The notes under the pieces are model-generated. The model searched no databases and was not told the origin of the DNA. It worked only from the letters and a program-made list of their open reading frames with translations. Of a stretch of DNA of 48,026 bases, positions 17,118 to 24,879 are shown one piece after another. The DNA is from CAZHGD01 sp964531735 (GTDB taxonomy: Bacteria; Armatimonadota; UBA10988), in contig CAZHGD010000042.1 in assembly GCA_964531735.1 (NCBI GenBank), positions 1 to 48,026 on the forward strand, in the 5' to 3' direction. Every line of letters begins with the position of its first letter. Positions within the stretch are counted from its first letter, which is position 1. Made by a program: the position numbers and the translations under genes.

Positions 17118-18608
17118 TCAGCGCGCGAGAACGCGGACCAGTTCGAGTGTCGCCTTGACCGGGAACTCTTGGCGGAAGCGCCCGTTGTTGGTGACGCTGA
17201 CCGGCCGGCCGTCGATGGTCAGCGTGTGGCCCTTGGCCACGCGACCGGAGACCGGCAGCGGCGACCGGCTGTCGCGGTCCAGTAGACGCTCCAGCACCAG
17301 CGCGGCCTCGCCACGAGTCAGGTTCTGGTTCGGCAGGAAGCGGTTGTCCACGTAGCCGACCAGAAGCCGACCTTCGGCGGTGCCGCCGTTGGTGGTGGCC
17401 ACGGCCACATAGCCCACCGCCCACCGCGGGATGCTGGCCGCGTCGCTGAAGCCGAGGGCCTCGTTGCAGCGCTGCTCGGCCTCGGGTCCCAGCCCCGCGG
17501 CGCGCACCACCAGCACCGTGTTCTCGACGCGGCGGATCGGCACGTTCGGGTTGAAGCGGCCGCCGGGATAGCCTTGCACCAGGCCGTCCTTCTCGGCTTT
17601 GGCCACGTACGGGTGGAACCAGGCGCCCGTCGGCACGTCGGCGAAGCTGCTGGTCAGGTTGTCCGGCAGCGGGCGTACCGTGACCACGTGGATGGTGCCA
17701 TCGAGCGTCTGCTCGACGCCTTCCGCGTCGATGCCGCTGATCTGGTAGCGGTAGACGCCGAGGCCCACCGGCTGCTTCGCGGCGTCGGTGCCATCCCAGA
17801 CGAACTGGTGGTGCCCGGCGGGCAGTTGCCAACCGTCGGCCAGGCTGCGCACGAGGCTGCCGCGGCTGTTCTCGATGACGACGCGCAGCTTGGCCGGCCG
17901 ACTGAGCGCGATGGTGACGCTGGCCTTGTCGCGGAGGCCGGCGAGTTGCCGCACGGCCACGACCATCTTGGTCGCTTCGGCGCGGGTGACGTTGCTGTTC
18001 GGCCGGAACGTGCCGTCGGGGAAGCCCTTGACCACGCCGAGGCCTTCGAGCCGCTCGACGACGCGCTGGCCGGGCTGCGCACCGGCGTCGATCAGCGGGG
18101 TGCCACCGGGCAGGCGCGCGGCGATGACATCGGGGATGGCGAACGCGGCCATCAGCGGCGGCGGCACCACCTCGGTGGTGACCGCCGAGCTCTCGCGCGG
18201 ACGCTCCATGCCGGCCGACTGCACCTGCGCCTTGGACTCGACGCGTGTGCCCGGTGCCGCGTCGGTCAGCCGCGCGCGGAACGAGAACGAGGTCTGCTCG
18301 TTGGCCGCCAGCAGGGGCACCCGCCACTGCACCTGACCCAGCGCCGAGTCCCAGGCGCCGGCCGGCTGCGGGCCGGGCGGCACCAGTTCGAGCCCGGCGG
18401 TGACGCGGGCCTGGACGACAATCTGCGACTCGTTGCCCGGGCCGAGGTTGCGGCAGGAGACGGTGTAGGTGACCACGTCGTCGGGCACGGCCCGCACCTT
18501 GTCGACCTGGGTCCGGACGTCGAGGCCAGCCAGCGGGCGCAGCCCAGCGGGAGCCGTCCAGCCCGCGCCGCACACCGCCAACAGCAACGTCAGGAGCCAA
18601 GTCCGCAT
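17118..18608 (-). CDS. SLH-domain envelope protein with DUF11 and FlgD-type Ig domains
   Basis: 496 residues from ATG 18608, with GGAGGTG six bases upstream and a clear signal peptide (MRTWLLTLLLAVCGAGWTA). Domains: DUF11/CARDB-like (about 30-148), SLH repeat 1 (about 180-222, GFPDGTFRPNSNVTRAEA), a FlgD-like Ig domain (about 228-310, WDGTDAAKQPVG), SLH 2 (320-373, GYPGGRFNPN), SLH 3 (386-443, GYVDNRFLPN) and a short beta tail. SLH domains bind pyruvylated secondary cell-wall polymers or peptidoglycan and anchor proteins to the envelope. It is unusual that the first repeat is separated from the other two by an Ig domain. It has its own strong promoter at 18666-18695. It supports an Armatimonadota-like or Gram-positive-type envelope. 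Confidence 0.88.
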   Translation of the reverse strand: MRTWLLTLLLAVCGAGWTAPAGLRPLAGLDVRTQVDKVRAVPDDVVTYTVSCRNLGPGNESQIVVQARVTAGLELVPPGPQPAGAWDSALGQVQWRVPLLAANEQTSFSFRARLTDAAPGTRVESKAQVQSAGMERPRESSAVTTEVVPPPLMAAFAIPDVIAARLPGGTPLIDAGAQPGQRVVERLEGLGVVKGFPDGTFRPNSNVTRAEATKMVVAVRQLAGLRDKASVTIALSRPAKLRVVIENSRGSLVRSLADGWQLPAGHHQFVWDGTDAAKQPVGLGVYRYQISGIDAEGVEQTLDGTIHVVTVRPLPDNLTSSFADVPTGAWFHPYVAKAEKDGLVQGYPGGRFNPNVPIRRVENTVLVVRAAGLGPEAEQRCNEALGFSDAASIPRWAVGYVAVATTNGGTAEGRLLVGYVDNRFLPNQNLTRGEAALVLERLLDRDSRSPLPVSGRVAKGHTLTIDGRPVSVTNNGRFRQEFPVKATLELVRVLAR

Positions 18609-18665
18609 CGGTTCACCTCCAACCATGCAACAAGTCGCGCGCAACCTTGTCGAATCAATCGGGTA

Positions 18666-18695
18666 AGTATAGGCTTGTCGCCGACGCCGCGTCAA
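18666..18695 (-). promoter_or_regulatory. Promoter of the SLH protein gene
   Basis: On the minus strand: TTGACG (18695-18690), an 18-base spacer, TATACT (18671-18666). The expected transcription start is near 18659, giving a leader of about 50 bases ending in GGAGGTG. It is one of the two best promoters in the window. Confidence 0.7.
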
Positions 18696-18716
18696 CCGCG
18701 GGCGTCGGAGTCAGGC

Positions 18717-19475
18717 ATGGTCCCGCTGGTTGCTCCGGTCGATGTGCCCGCCCTGGTGTGCCACTGGCAGTTCCAGGAACCGCCGGGCGAGGACCGCGTG
18801 GCGGCGGGTCCGTGTCCGTATCGGCTGCACGAACAGGCCGGGCCCATCGAGCGGGTGGAGGGTGGGGTGTTCGGCCCGTACGCGCTGCGCCTGCGCGAGG
18901 GCCAGTGGCTCAACCTGCCGCGGGCCGAGTGTCCCGCGCTCAACTTCCACGGGCCGCGCTCGCAGGTCACCGTCGTGGCCTGGCTCAAACGTCACCGCAC
19001 CAAGGGCAACCACTGCGAAGCGGTGGCCGGGATGTGGAACGAGACGCGCCGGCTGCGGCAGTACTGTCTGTTCCTGAACCTGGGCATCTGGCGGAGCGCC
19101 AATCAGGTCTGCGCGCACGTGTCGTCTGTCGGCGGGCCGACGCCGGGCTACAAATACTGCATGGATGCGGCCATCGGCCTGACCCCGGTGACGCTCGACA
19201 CCTGGCACTGCGTGGCCATCAGCTACGACGGCACCTTGGCGCGCGCCTATCTGGACGGCCGTCTCGACTCGCGCGGCGACCGCAACCCGTACCGGTACGA
19301 GGGCGGCCTGTTCGACGGCGGCGCCGACGGCGCCGACTTCACCGTCGGCGCCGTGCATCGCTCCAACGAGATGGGCAACTACTTCGCTGGTGTGCTCGGC
19401 GGTCTCGCAGTCTGGGAGCGGGCGCTGCGTGACGAGGAGATCGCCCGGTTGGCGGGTGTGCCGCCGCCCGGCTAA
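18717..19475 (+). CDS. LamG/concanavalin-like domain protein
   Basis: 252 residues from ATG 18717, with GGAG six bases upstream. It is a single LamG-type jelly-roll: VCHWQFQEPPG, LPRAECPALNFHG, VTVVAWLKR, GYKYCMDAA, WHCVAISYDGTLARAYLDG, FTVGAVHR, GGLAVWERAL. The spacing matches a conserved family I know from Lentisphaerota/Armatimonadota genomes. There is no signal peptide, so unlike most LamG proteins it seems cytoplasmic. LamG domains bind carbohydrates or peptides; no catalytic residues are seen. It is divergent from the SLH gene. Function unknown. Confidence 0.78.
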   Translation: MVPLVAPVDVPALVCHWQFQEPPGEDRVAAGPCPYRLHEQAGPIERVEGGVFGPYALRLREGQWLNLPRAECPALNFHGPRSQVTVVAWLKRHRTKGNHCEAVAGMWNETRRLRQYCLFLNLGIWRSANQVCAHVSSVGGPTPGYKYCMDAAIGLTPVTLDTWHCVAISYDGTLARAYLDGRLDSRGDRNPYRYEGGLFDGGADGADFTVGAVHRSNEMGNYFAGVLGGLAVWERALRDEEIARLAGVPPPG

Positions 19476-19494
19476 GTAGCCGCTCGGAGATCCT

Positions 19495-19590
19495 GTCCGG
19501 TAGGGACGGGGCCTGGTGCCCGCCCTGTCACTGCCCGGTTGGCGCTTGGTGGCCCGCAGCCGGGCGACCCAAGGGTCGCCCCTACGGGAC
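19495..19590. repeat. Palindromic REP/MITE-like element
   Basis: A 96-base non-coding element with imperfect 14-base inverted ends: GTCCGGTAGGGACG at 19495-19508 and, in reverse complement of 19577-19590, GTCCCGTAGGGGCG (12 of 14 match). It contains an internal perfect repeat GGGCGACCC-AA-GGGTCGCCC at 19562-19581. Motifs of the GTAGGGGCGACCC type recall dispersed palindromic repeats in several high-G+C phyla (from memory). There is only one copy in this window. Confidence 0.5.
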
Positions 19591-19609
19591 AACCTCACCG
19601 GCAGGCTGC

Positions 19610-19828
19610 TTAGTGTCCGCGCCAGGTCTCCAGCACCACCGGCACGACGCCGTCGTGCCCGTCGCCGGGGCGCTCCCAGCGCAGGCTCAGCAACCGCCGT
19701 CGCAGCCGGAGTCGGCGGGCCGCCGCCAGGAACAGAGACTCGTCTTCCGCCAGCGCCGCGCTGCCCCGGCGGGCGTTGCTTGCGGCTGTGAGAACCACCA
19801 ACACCACCAACAGCACCCAGGTCCACAT
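19610..19828 (-). CDS. Small single-pass membrane protein, hypothetical
   Basis: 72 residues from ATG 19828, with AGGA about nine bases before the start plus a few bases of leader. Residues 1-17 (MWTWVLLVVLVVLTAAS) form one hydrophobic helix, followed by an Arg-rich cytoplasmic-type stretch (RLRLRRRLLSLRW) and a polar tail. The frame continues upstream over the GH-like gene as shadow. No family is recognised. It stands between the palindromic repeat and the GH-like gene. It could be spurious, since the region is short and G+C-rich. Confidence 0.4.
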   Translation of the reverse strand: MWTWVLLVVLVVLTAASNARRGSAALAEDESLFLAAARRLRLRRRLLSLRWERPGDGHDGVVPVVLETWRGH

Positions 19829-20063
19829 CGCACACCGTCCTGTAAGCACGCCAGCCTTGCGGCCACAACTACCGTTAGGCAGCGACTCCACTGCATCACG
19901 GGCCGCTGCTGCGGGTAGGACGCCGCCGCATGCTGGCCGGGCTGACGGGGGCGTTAACGGCCCATGGCGAGGGGCTGACGGCCTGGGCCGACGTAGGAAG
20001 GCGCCAGCCCGTGGACAATCCGGTGGTGGGCGCTGCCGCGGCGGCGCCGCCGGAGTGCTGTCG
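19829..20063. other. Intergenic stretch upstream of GH-like gene
   Basis: No convincing gene, promoter or repeat is seen here apart from GGAG at 20052-20055, the ribosome-binding site of the next gene. Confidence 0.5.
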
Positions 20064-21893
20064 ATGGGGTGTGTTGACCATGGGCGGTGGCTGTTCGCCA
20101 GCGCCGGCGTACGCGAGGTCACCGTGGCGGTGCCGTTGGAGCTTGACGTCGCGGCCGACCTGGCCCTCGAACGGCTGGCTCGCGTGGCCGCCGATGAGCT
20201 GGGCGTGGCCGTCACCGTGGCGCCCGACGCGCCGCAGCCGGCTGTCCGCGTCATCCAGTGCGGACCGGCCATGGCGGGGGCGGCGTCGGCGGCCCCGGTG
20301 CCAACCGCGGCTGACGGGCGGTTGGTGGCCCTGGCCGGACTCGCCGAGGCGGTGCGCGAGCAGAGCTTCTCCGCCACTACCGCGACCGACGGCGGAGTCG
20401 TGTTGGCCGCCGACCACGGCCTCGGGTTGCGCAACGCGCTGCTCACGCTGGCCGACCGGTTATACCGTGATGGCCAGGGCAACGTGGTGATCGACCCCTT
20501 CGAGGGCGTACACCAGCCGGCCTTCGTGGCCCGCCACCTGAAGACCGACGCGCTGAACGCCGGGCCGTTCCGGGCGGCGCTCGAGTACTGGGACGCGAGC
20601 AGCGCGGCCGGTGTCGAGGCGTTCGCCGACTGGCTCGCCTCGTTCCGCATCACCGACTACGACCTGCTCGCCTTCATGCGCGGGTGGGGCGCCACCTACG
20701 CCTCCGAGCGGTACCCCGACTTGGCCGACCCACAGCATCCGAACCCGCAATGGGAGTACTACCCGCGCCTGATCGACCGGCTGCACGCCTGGGGACTGCG
20801 CGTCTGGGCGGCCGACCTCTACCTCGCCTCGGGCTACACCATGGAGGTCGGCACGGTGCCCGAGATGGCCTCGCCGGCCGCCGACCTGAGCCGCCTGCTG
20901 CCGTTCCGCGCCGGCACGGGCTCGTTCCACGACATTCTGACCCATCCGGACGCCATCGTCTGCCTCGCCAACCCGCGTGCCGGCCGGTACTACGCCGACC
21001 TCGTCGACGAGCTGTTGGCCCGCTATCCGACGTTGGACGGGCTCAACTTCCACATCGGCCATGCTTTTCCGCACAAGCTCTGCCGCTGTGGCGAGTGCCG
21101 CAACCTGGCGGGCAACCGCCGTGGCGTGCTGCGTTGCTTCCGGCAGGCGTACGAAGCGGCGCTGGCCCGCCGGCCACACATCCGTGTGACCGCCGCGTAC
21201 AAGATGTTCGGCGACGCGACCCGCGAGGTGGTCGAGCACTGGAGCGAGTTCGCCAACCTGGAGTTGTTCTGCTGGCTGCGCTGGTCGGGCAACCTGATGC
21301 TGGAGCACACCGACGCGCCGGTGACCTGTGGGCACGAGGACGGCGGCGGTGGGCTGGAGGCCAACCACGACCCGCGCAAGACCATCCGCCAGATTCGCGA
21401 CTACTTCCGCGACTACGAGCCGTGGCTGCAGACCTACGTCCAGGTGGCGCGCCGCAGCGGACTGACCTCGATGTCGTGGGAGCCCGCGCTGCAGCGGGAG
21501 TTGGAGCACCTGTTGTTCTGCTACTCACAGCTCACCTGGGAGCCGGATCTCGACTGGGCCGCACTCGCGCGGCGATACGTCATCCGCTCGGAGCGGCGCG
21601 ACGATGCGGCCCTGACCGAGGGTTACCGCCTGGCCCTGGAGGCCAACGCGTTGGTCTCGCAGTGGGGCGCCTCGCCCTACGACACCATCTCACAGCGAGT
21701 CATCCAGATCCCGGCCCAACTCGGCACCGCCGCGGTTCAGGAGCGCTTGGCGGCGCTGGGTGACCTGCTGGGGCGCGAGGGCTGGTTGTCGGCGGAGCAC
21801 GCTGACCCGCCGGTCGCCTTCGACCTGCGGCGCTCCCTGGTCAAGTCCTGGCGCCGCATGGCCGCCGGCGAGGTGCTGGGCATGTGGCATTAG
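20064..21893 (+). CDS. Glycoside-hydrolase-like TIM-barrel protein
   Basis: 609 residues from ATG 20064, GGAG eight bases upstream; the frame is open further but without a start supported by an SD. The N-terminal 150 residues resemble the alpha/beta domain before GH20/GH67-type barrels (VAADELGVAVTV, GLGLRNALLTLADRL). Then comes a barrel with FVARHLKTDAL, YYPRLIDRLHAWGLRVWAADLYL, LDGLNFHIGHAFPHKLCRCGEC and LELFCWLRWSGNLML. The CRC-x-x-C cluster may bind metal. There is no signal peptide. Such proteins process glucuronic acid- or hexosamine-containing sugars; catalytic acids cannot be assigned with confidence. It converges with the HEPN gene. Confidence 0.65.
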   Translation: MGCVDHGRWLFASAGVREVTVAVPLELDVAADLALERLARVAADELGVAVTVAPDAPQPAVRVIQCGPAMAGAASAAPVPTAADGRLVALAGLAEAVREQSFSATTATDGGVVLAADHGLGLRNALLTLADRLYRDGQGNVVIDPFEGVHQPAFVARHLKTDALNAGPFRAALEYWDASSAAGVEAFADWLASFRITDYDLLAFMRGWGATYASERYPDLADPQHPNPQWEYYPRLIDRLHAWGLRVWAADLYLASGYTMEVGTVPEMASPAADLSRLLPFRAGTGSFHDILTHPDAIVCLANPRAGRYYADLVDELLARYPTLDGLNFHIGHAFPHKLCRCGECRNLAGNRRGVLRCFRQAYEAALARRPHIRVTAAYKMFGDATREVVEHWSEFANLELFCWLRWSGNLMLEHTDAPVTCGHEDGGGGLEANHDPRKTIRQIRDYFRDYEPWLQTYVQVARRSGLTSMSWEPALQRELEHLLFCYSQLTWEPDLDWAALARRYVIRSERRDDAALTEGYRLALEANALVSQWGASPYDTISQRVIQIPAQLGTAAVQERLAALGDLLGREGWLSAEHADPPVAFDLRRSLVKSWRRMAAGEVLGMWH

Positions 21894-21905
21894 GAGGCGC
21901 GGCCG

Positions 21906-22292
21906 TCAGGTGGCCAACTGAAGCGACTGCCGCGCAGCCGCTCGGAACCGACGGCAGTTCAAGACCGCCTGCTCGGCGTCCTGCCAACTGACCGTGCCGC
22001 CTGGGTAACGGCGGCTGACAGCAAAGTCGACCAGGAAGTCGAGTTCGGCCCGGTATGACTCCCACGCAGGCTCGACTGCCACCACCAAGTCCAGCAGCAG
22101 CGACAGATCATGGGTCCGCGGGACTGACAGTTGAGCTACCTGCAGGCGTGCTTTCAGGTACTTCTCGGCGCACTGCTGGGCGTGGAACCCGATGACGCCG
22201 GCTATCTGGGCGTCGAGGGTGCCAAGGAGGTGCTCGCAGGCCGACGCGTCTGCCTCCGCCATCTCAACCCACTCGCGCGCCCACGGGTCCAT
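21906..22292 (-). CDS. HEPN domain protein (partner of MNT nucleotidyltransferase)
   Basis: 128 residues from ATG 22292, which has GGAAGGTG just upstream and lies inside the end of the MNT gene (29-base overlap). It carries the PF05168-type HEPN signature FHAQQCAEKYLKA (36-48), PRTHDLSLLL (58-67) and RYPGG (95-99). HEPN/MNT pairs are widespread two-gene modules; in studied HepT/MntA systems the nucleotidyltransferase adenylylates and silences the HEPN RNase. The RNase motif R-x4-6-H is not evident here (the His follows R by one residue), so nuclease toxicity is doubtful. Confidence 0.85.
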   Translation of the reverse strand: MDPWAREWVEMAEADASACEHLLGTLDAQIAGVIGFHAQQCAEKYLKARLQVAQLSVPRTHDLSLLLDLVVAVEPAWESYRAELDFLVDFAVSRRYPGGTVSWQDAEQAVLNCRRFRAAARQSLQLAT

Positions 22293-22593
22293 AGAGCACC
22301 TTCCCCTGATGCATGACTTCGGTCAGGAAAGGGTCACCCAGCGCGAGTCGGTGCCGGACCTCGTCGGGTGTGTGCAGCACGACGTCGATGGCATACCCGG
22401 GATGCAGGAGCGTCCGGATCGCACCGGCCTGGGCGGCGCGTGAGCCTTCGAACGGCATGACCACCAACAGGTCGACATCCGCACCCGAACGTGCCTCGCC
22501 GCGGGCGTACGAGCCGAACAGGATGACCTGCTCAGCGGCGAAGCGCACGCCGATCTGGCGCCCCAGTTCCTCGATCTGCGCCATGGCAACCAT
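22264..22593 (-). CDS. Minimal nucleotidyltransferase (MNT family)
   Basis: 109 residues from ATG 22593, with GGAGG six bases upstream. The polymerase-beta-type motif GSYARG (27-32) followed by DVD (39-41, ADVDLLVVMPFEG) is intact, as is a third acidic strand YAIDVVLHTP. Minimal nucleotidyltransferases transfer NMP to protein, and next to HEPN genes they act as antitoxins. The upstream frame is shadow. It is first in the pair and has its own promoter at 22625-22655. It is a compact accessory module, a candidate for horizontal transfer, though its base composition looks like the surroundings. Confidence 0.9.
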   Translation of the reverse strand: MVAMAQIEELGRQIGVRFAAEQVILFGSYARGEARSGADVDLLVVMPFEGSRAAQAGAIRTLLHPGYAIDVVLHTPDEVRHRLALGDPFLTEVMHQGKVLYGPVGARVG

Positions 22594-22624
22594 GGGCCAC
22601 CTCCGCGGCGTCGGGCCGTCAGCT

Positions 22625-22655
22625 ATTGTACAACACCGCCTCGTCGCTTCGCCAA
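22625..22655 (-). promoter_or_regulatory. Promoter of MNT/HEPN pair
   Basis: On the minus strand: TTGGCG (22655-22650), a 19-base spacer, TACAAT (22630-22625). The -10 is strong; the spacer is one or two bases longer than ideal. The expected start is near 22618, 25 bases before the MNT ATG. Confidence 0.5.
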
Positions 22656-22660
22656 AGGGC

Positions 22661-23182
22661 TCAAGGCGCGCAGAACAGCCCGACCATCGTCTTGGCGTCG
22701 CGGATCTCGCCTCGCCGCGCCATGGCGCGGGCTTCCGCCAGCGGCAGCAGCACCGGCTCGATCTGCTCGTCCTCATCTGGTTCGCCGGTGGCGCCCGGGG
22801 CCAGGCCGGTGGCCAGGAAGCAGTGGATCAGCTCGTCGGTGAAGCCGGGCGTGGTGTAGAAGCTGGTCAGCAGGCGCCACTCGCGCGCGCTGTAGCCGGT
22901 CTCCTCGGCCAACTCGCGGCGGGCGGCGTCCACCAGGCTCTCGCCGGCGTGATCGAGCGTGCCCGCCGGCAGTTCGAGCAGCTCGCAGCCTGGCGCGTAG
23001 CGGTGCTGGCGGATCATCAGCACGCGGCCATCGTCGAACACCGGCACGATCAGCACCGCGCCGGGGTGGCGGATGACCTCGCGGACGCTCTCACGCCCGT
23101 CGTCCAGGCGCACCCGATCGACATCCAGCTTGACCACGCGGCCATCGTACTTGCGCTCCGAAGCGATACGCTGCTCACCCAT
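22661..23182 (-). CDS. NUDIX hydrolase, ADP-ribose pyrophosphatase-like
   Basis: 173 residues from ATG 23182 (GAGGA about eight bases upstream). It cleaves nucleoside-diphosphate-linked compounds, most likely ADP-ribose or a sugar nucleotide: the sequence has the ADPRase-type VLMIRQHRYAPG, then LLELPAGTLDHAGE and RELAEETGY (89-97), and downstream TPGFTDELIHCFLATGL, typical of the family. The Nudix box has G74-x6-E81 where the consensus is G-x5-E, a one-residue insertion before the glutamate; the rest (R89-E90-L-A-E93-E94-x-G96) fits. It sits between the MNT/HEPN pair and YdcF-like genes and has its own extended -10 promoter. Confidence 0.9.
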   Translation of the reverse strand: MGEQRIASERKYDGRVVKLDVDRVRLDDGRESVREVIRHPGAVLIVPVFDDGRVLMIRQHRYAPGCELLELPAGTLDHAGESLVDAARRELAEETGYSAREWRLLTSFYTTPGFTDELIHCFLATGLAPGATGEPDEDEQIEPVLLPLAEARAMARRGEIRDAKTMVGLFCAP

Positions 23183-23200
23183 GCGACGGTCCTCATCGGT

Positions 23201-23211
23201 CCAGTGTAGCA
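23201..23211 (-). promoter_or_regulatory. Extended -10 element of NUDIX gene
   Basis: Minus-strand TGCTACACTGG (TG-C then TACACT at 23208-23203), identical in all 11 bases to the element at 15629-15639. The distance to the ATG is about 20 bases. Confidence 0.5.
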
Positions 23212-23246
23212 CCTGGCCCGCGTGCGGTCGGGCGACGAGCCACCGG

Positions 23247-24041
23247 TCAGAGGCGGCCGGTGAGCCCATAGAACAGCCAGGCCGCGCCCTCGTAGCTGAT
23301 CTCCTTCATCGCCTCGAAGCGCTGAATCGGCGTGCGCAGGCAGAAGCGATCGTAGTTGGAGGTGACCGCCGGTGTCACGGTGGCCTCGAGGCCGGCCGCG
23401 CGGAAGGTGGCGCGGGCGCGCCGGGTGTGCCCGGGTGAGGTCACCACGAGCACCCGCCGCCAACCGTAGCGGGCGGCCATGCGGCGGACGGACAGCGCCT
23501 CGGTGTAGGTGGTCATGCGCCGGACCGGCACGGCCTCGAACGGCACGATGCCGGTCAGGTCGGCGTGCAGGTCCGCAAGTAGTTGCGGGGCCAGTTGGTC
23601 AAACCGGTTGTCCGGGCTGGCCGGATCGGCGGTGAACACGATCCGCGGCGCGACGCCGCGGCGGAGCAGTCGCATCCCGGTCAAGAGGCGGTCGAGCGAG
23701 TTGGTGCTCAGCGACTGGCAGCGGTTGTTGGCGCTGAGCACCACGATCACGTCGGCCGGCGCCAGTCCGTCGTCGGCCACCAGGCGGTTCATCACCACCG
23801 CCGGCACGGGAGTCAGGCCGACGGCCGCGATCATCAGCGACCACAGGCCGGCGAATACCCAGGCGGCCTGGCGCCACCAGGTGGAGCCCAGCATGGCCGC
23901 CGCGAAGCCCACCATGGCCAAGGGGACGGAGACCTCGGCCAGGAGCCACGGCAGGCGAACGCCGGCCAACCAGCCGGTGGCCGCCACCAACAGCGCCAAG
24001 ACCGTCGCTTTGGCCAGGAGCCGCGTCCGCCCAGAGATCAT
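23247..24041 (-). CDS. YdcF/DUF218-like membrane protein, copy B
   Basis: 264 residues from ATG 24041, GAGAG-type SD upstream. Three hydrophobic segments lie in the first 85 residues; the rest is a DUF218 (YdcF-like, SAM-binding fold) domain: ADVIVVLSANN, RLLTGMRLLRRGVAPRIVFTADP, TYTEALSVRRM, WRRVLVVTSPGHTRRARATF. DUF218 proteins are linked to envelope or cell-wall metabolism (YdcF, SanA, ElyC). It is a clear paralog of the next gene upstream (24060-24878), 18 bases away. The C-terminus ends GLTGRL, matching AVGRL in the paralog. It probably faces the periplasm or outside. Confidence 0.8.
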   Translation of the reverse strand: MISGRTRLLAKATVLALLVAATGWLAGVRLPWLLAEVSVPLAMVGFAAAMLGSTWWRQAAWVFAGLWSLMIAAVGLTPVPAVVMNRLVADDGLAPADVIVVLSANNRCQSLSTNSLDRLLTGMRLLRRGVAPRIVFTADPASPDNRFDQLAPQLLADLHADLTGIVPFEAVPVRRMTTYTEALSVRRMAARYGWRRVLVVTSPGHTRRARATFRAAGLEATVTPAVTSNYDRFCLRTPIQRFEAMKEISYEGAAWLFYGLTGRL

Positions 24042-24059
24042 GTCCGCTCTCCGCGGCAG

Positions 24060-24878
24060 CTAGAGACGACCGACAGCGTGGTAATAGAGCTGCGCTGCAC
24101 ACTCGTACGCGACTGACCGGAACACCTCGAACCGAATCCACGGATGGGTCAGCCGGCTGCCCGGCCCGGTGACCGGCAGACACGGCGTGACGGCCGCGTC
24201 GAGGCCGTTCCGACGGAACATGGCCTTCGCGCGCCGGGTGTGACACGGCGAGGTGACCACCAACACTCGCCGCCAGCCGCGCGCCTCGGCCATCTGGCGG
24301 ATCGACCGGGCTTCCCACCAGGTGGTGATGCGCACGCCGTCGACCGCCTCGAACGGGACCACGCCGCTGGTATCGGCGTGCAGCGCCGCCAGCAGCTCGG
24401 GTGCCAGGCGGTGGAACTGGTTGTCCGGCCGCCCGGGGTCACCGGTGAAGACGATGTTCGGGGCCACGCCGCGCCGTAGCAGGCGCATGCCGGCCAACAT
24501 CCGGTAGAGCGCGGCCGAGCCGATGGTCTCGCCCTGCGTGTTGGTGCTCAGCACCACGATCACGTCGGACGGCACCGGGCCGTCGTCCTCGGCGATGCGC
24601 CGCTGGAGCGTCTCGGCCAGGTCGGTGTAGGCGATGGTCAGGAGCAGTAACGACCATAGGCCGACCAGCAGCCAAGTGGCCCGACGAAGCGAAGGCGGCC
24701 CTGACATCAGGGCCGCCAGAGTGACCGCCGCCAGCAGCGGCGTGTAGATCGCCAGCCGCCACGGCGGGTAGATACCCACGGCCATGGCCGTGCCGCCCAA
24801 CAGGACACCGACCACCACCGCCTTGGCCAGCACCCGCCAGCGCGGGTCCGGGCCGAACAGCAAGTGGCGTACGCCCAT
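24060..24878 (-). CDS. YdcF/DUF218-like membrane protein, copy A
   Basis: 272 residues from ATG 24878 (GGAG six bases upstream). The upstream in-frame extension lies over the rhamnose isomerase and is shadow. It has the same layout as copy B: three N-terminal membrane segments, then SDVIVVLSTNTQG, RMLAGMRLLRRGVAPNIVFTGDP, TTWWEARSIRQM and WRRVLVVTSPCHTRRAKAMF. Blocks such as GMRLLRRGVAP and WRRVLVVTSP are identical between copies, so they arose by tandem duplication and then diverged. Only one base separates it from the rhamnose isomerase stop, so it is in the same operon. Confidence 0.8.
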   Translation of the reverse strand: MGVRHLLFGPDPRWRVLAKAVVVGVLLGGTAMAVGIYPPWRLAIYTPLLAAVTLAALMSGPPSLRRATWLLVGLWSLLLLTIAYTDLAETLQRRIAEDDGPVPSDVIVVLSTNTQGETIGSAALYRMLAGMRLLRRGVAPNIVFTGDPGRPDNQFHRLAPELLAALHADTSGVVPFEAVDGVRITTWWEARSIRQMAEARGWRRVLVVTSPCHTRRAKAMFRRNGLDAAVTPCLPVTGPGSRLTHPWIRFEVFRSVAYECAAQLYYHAVGRL

Positions 24879-24879
24879 G

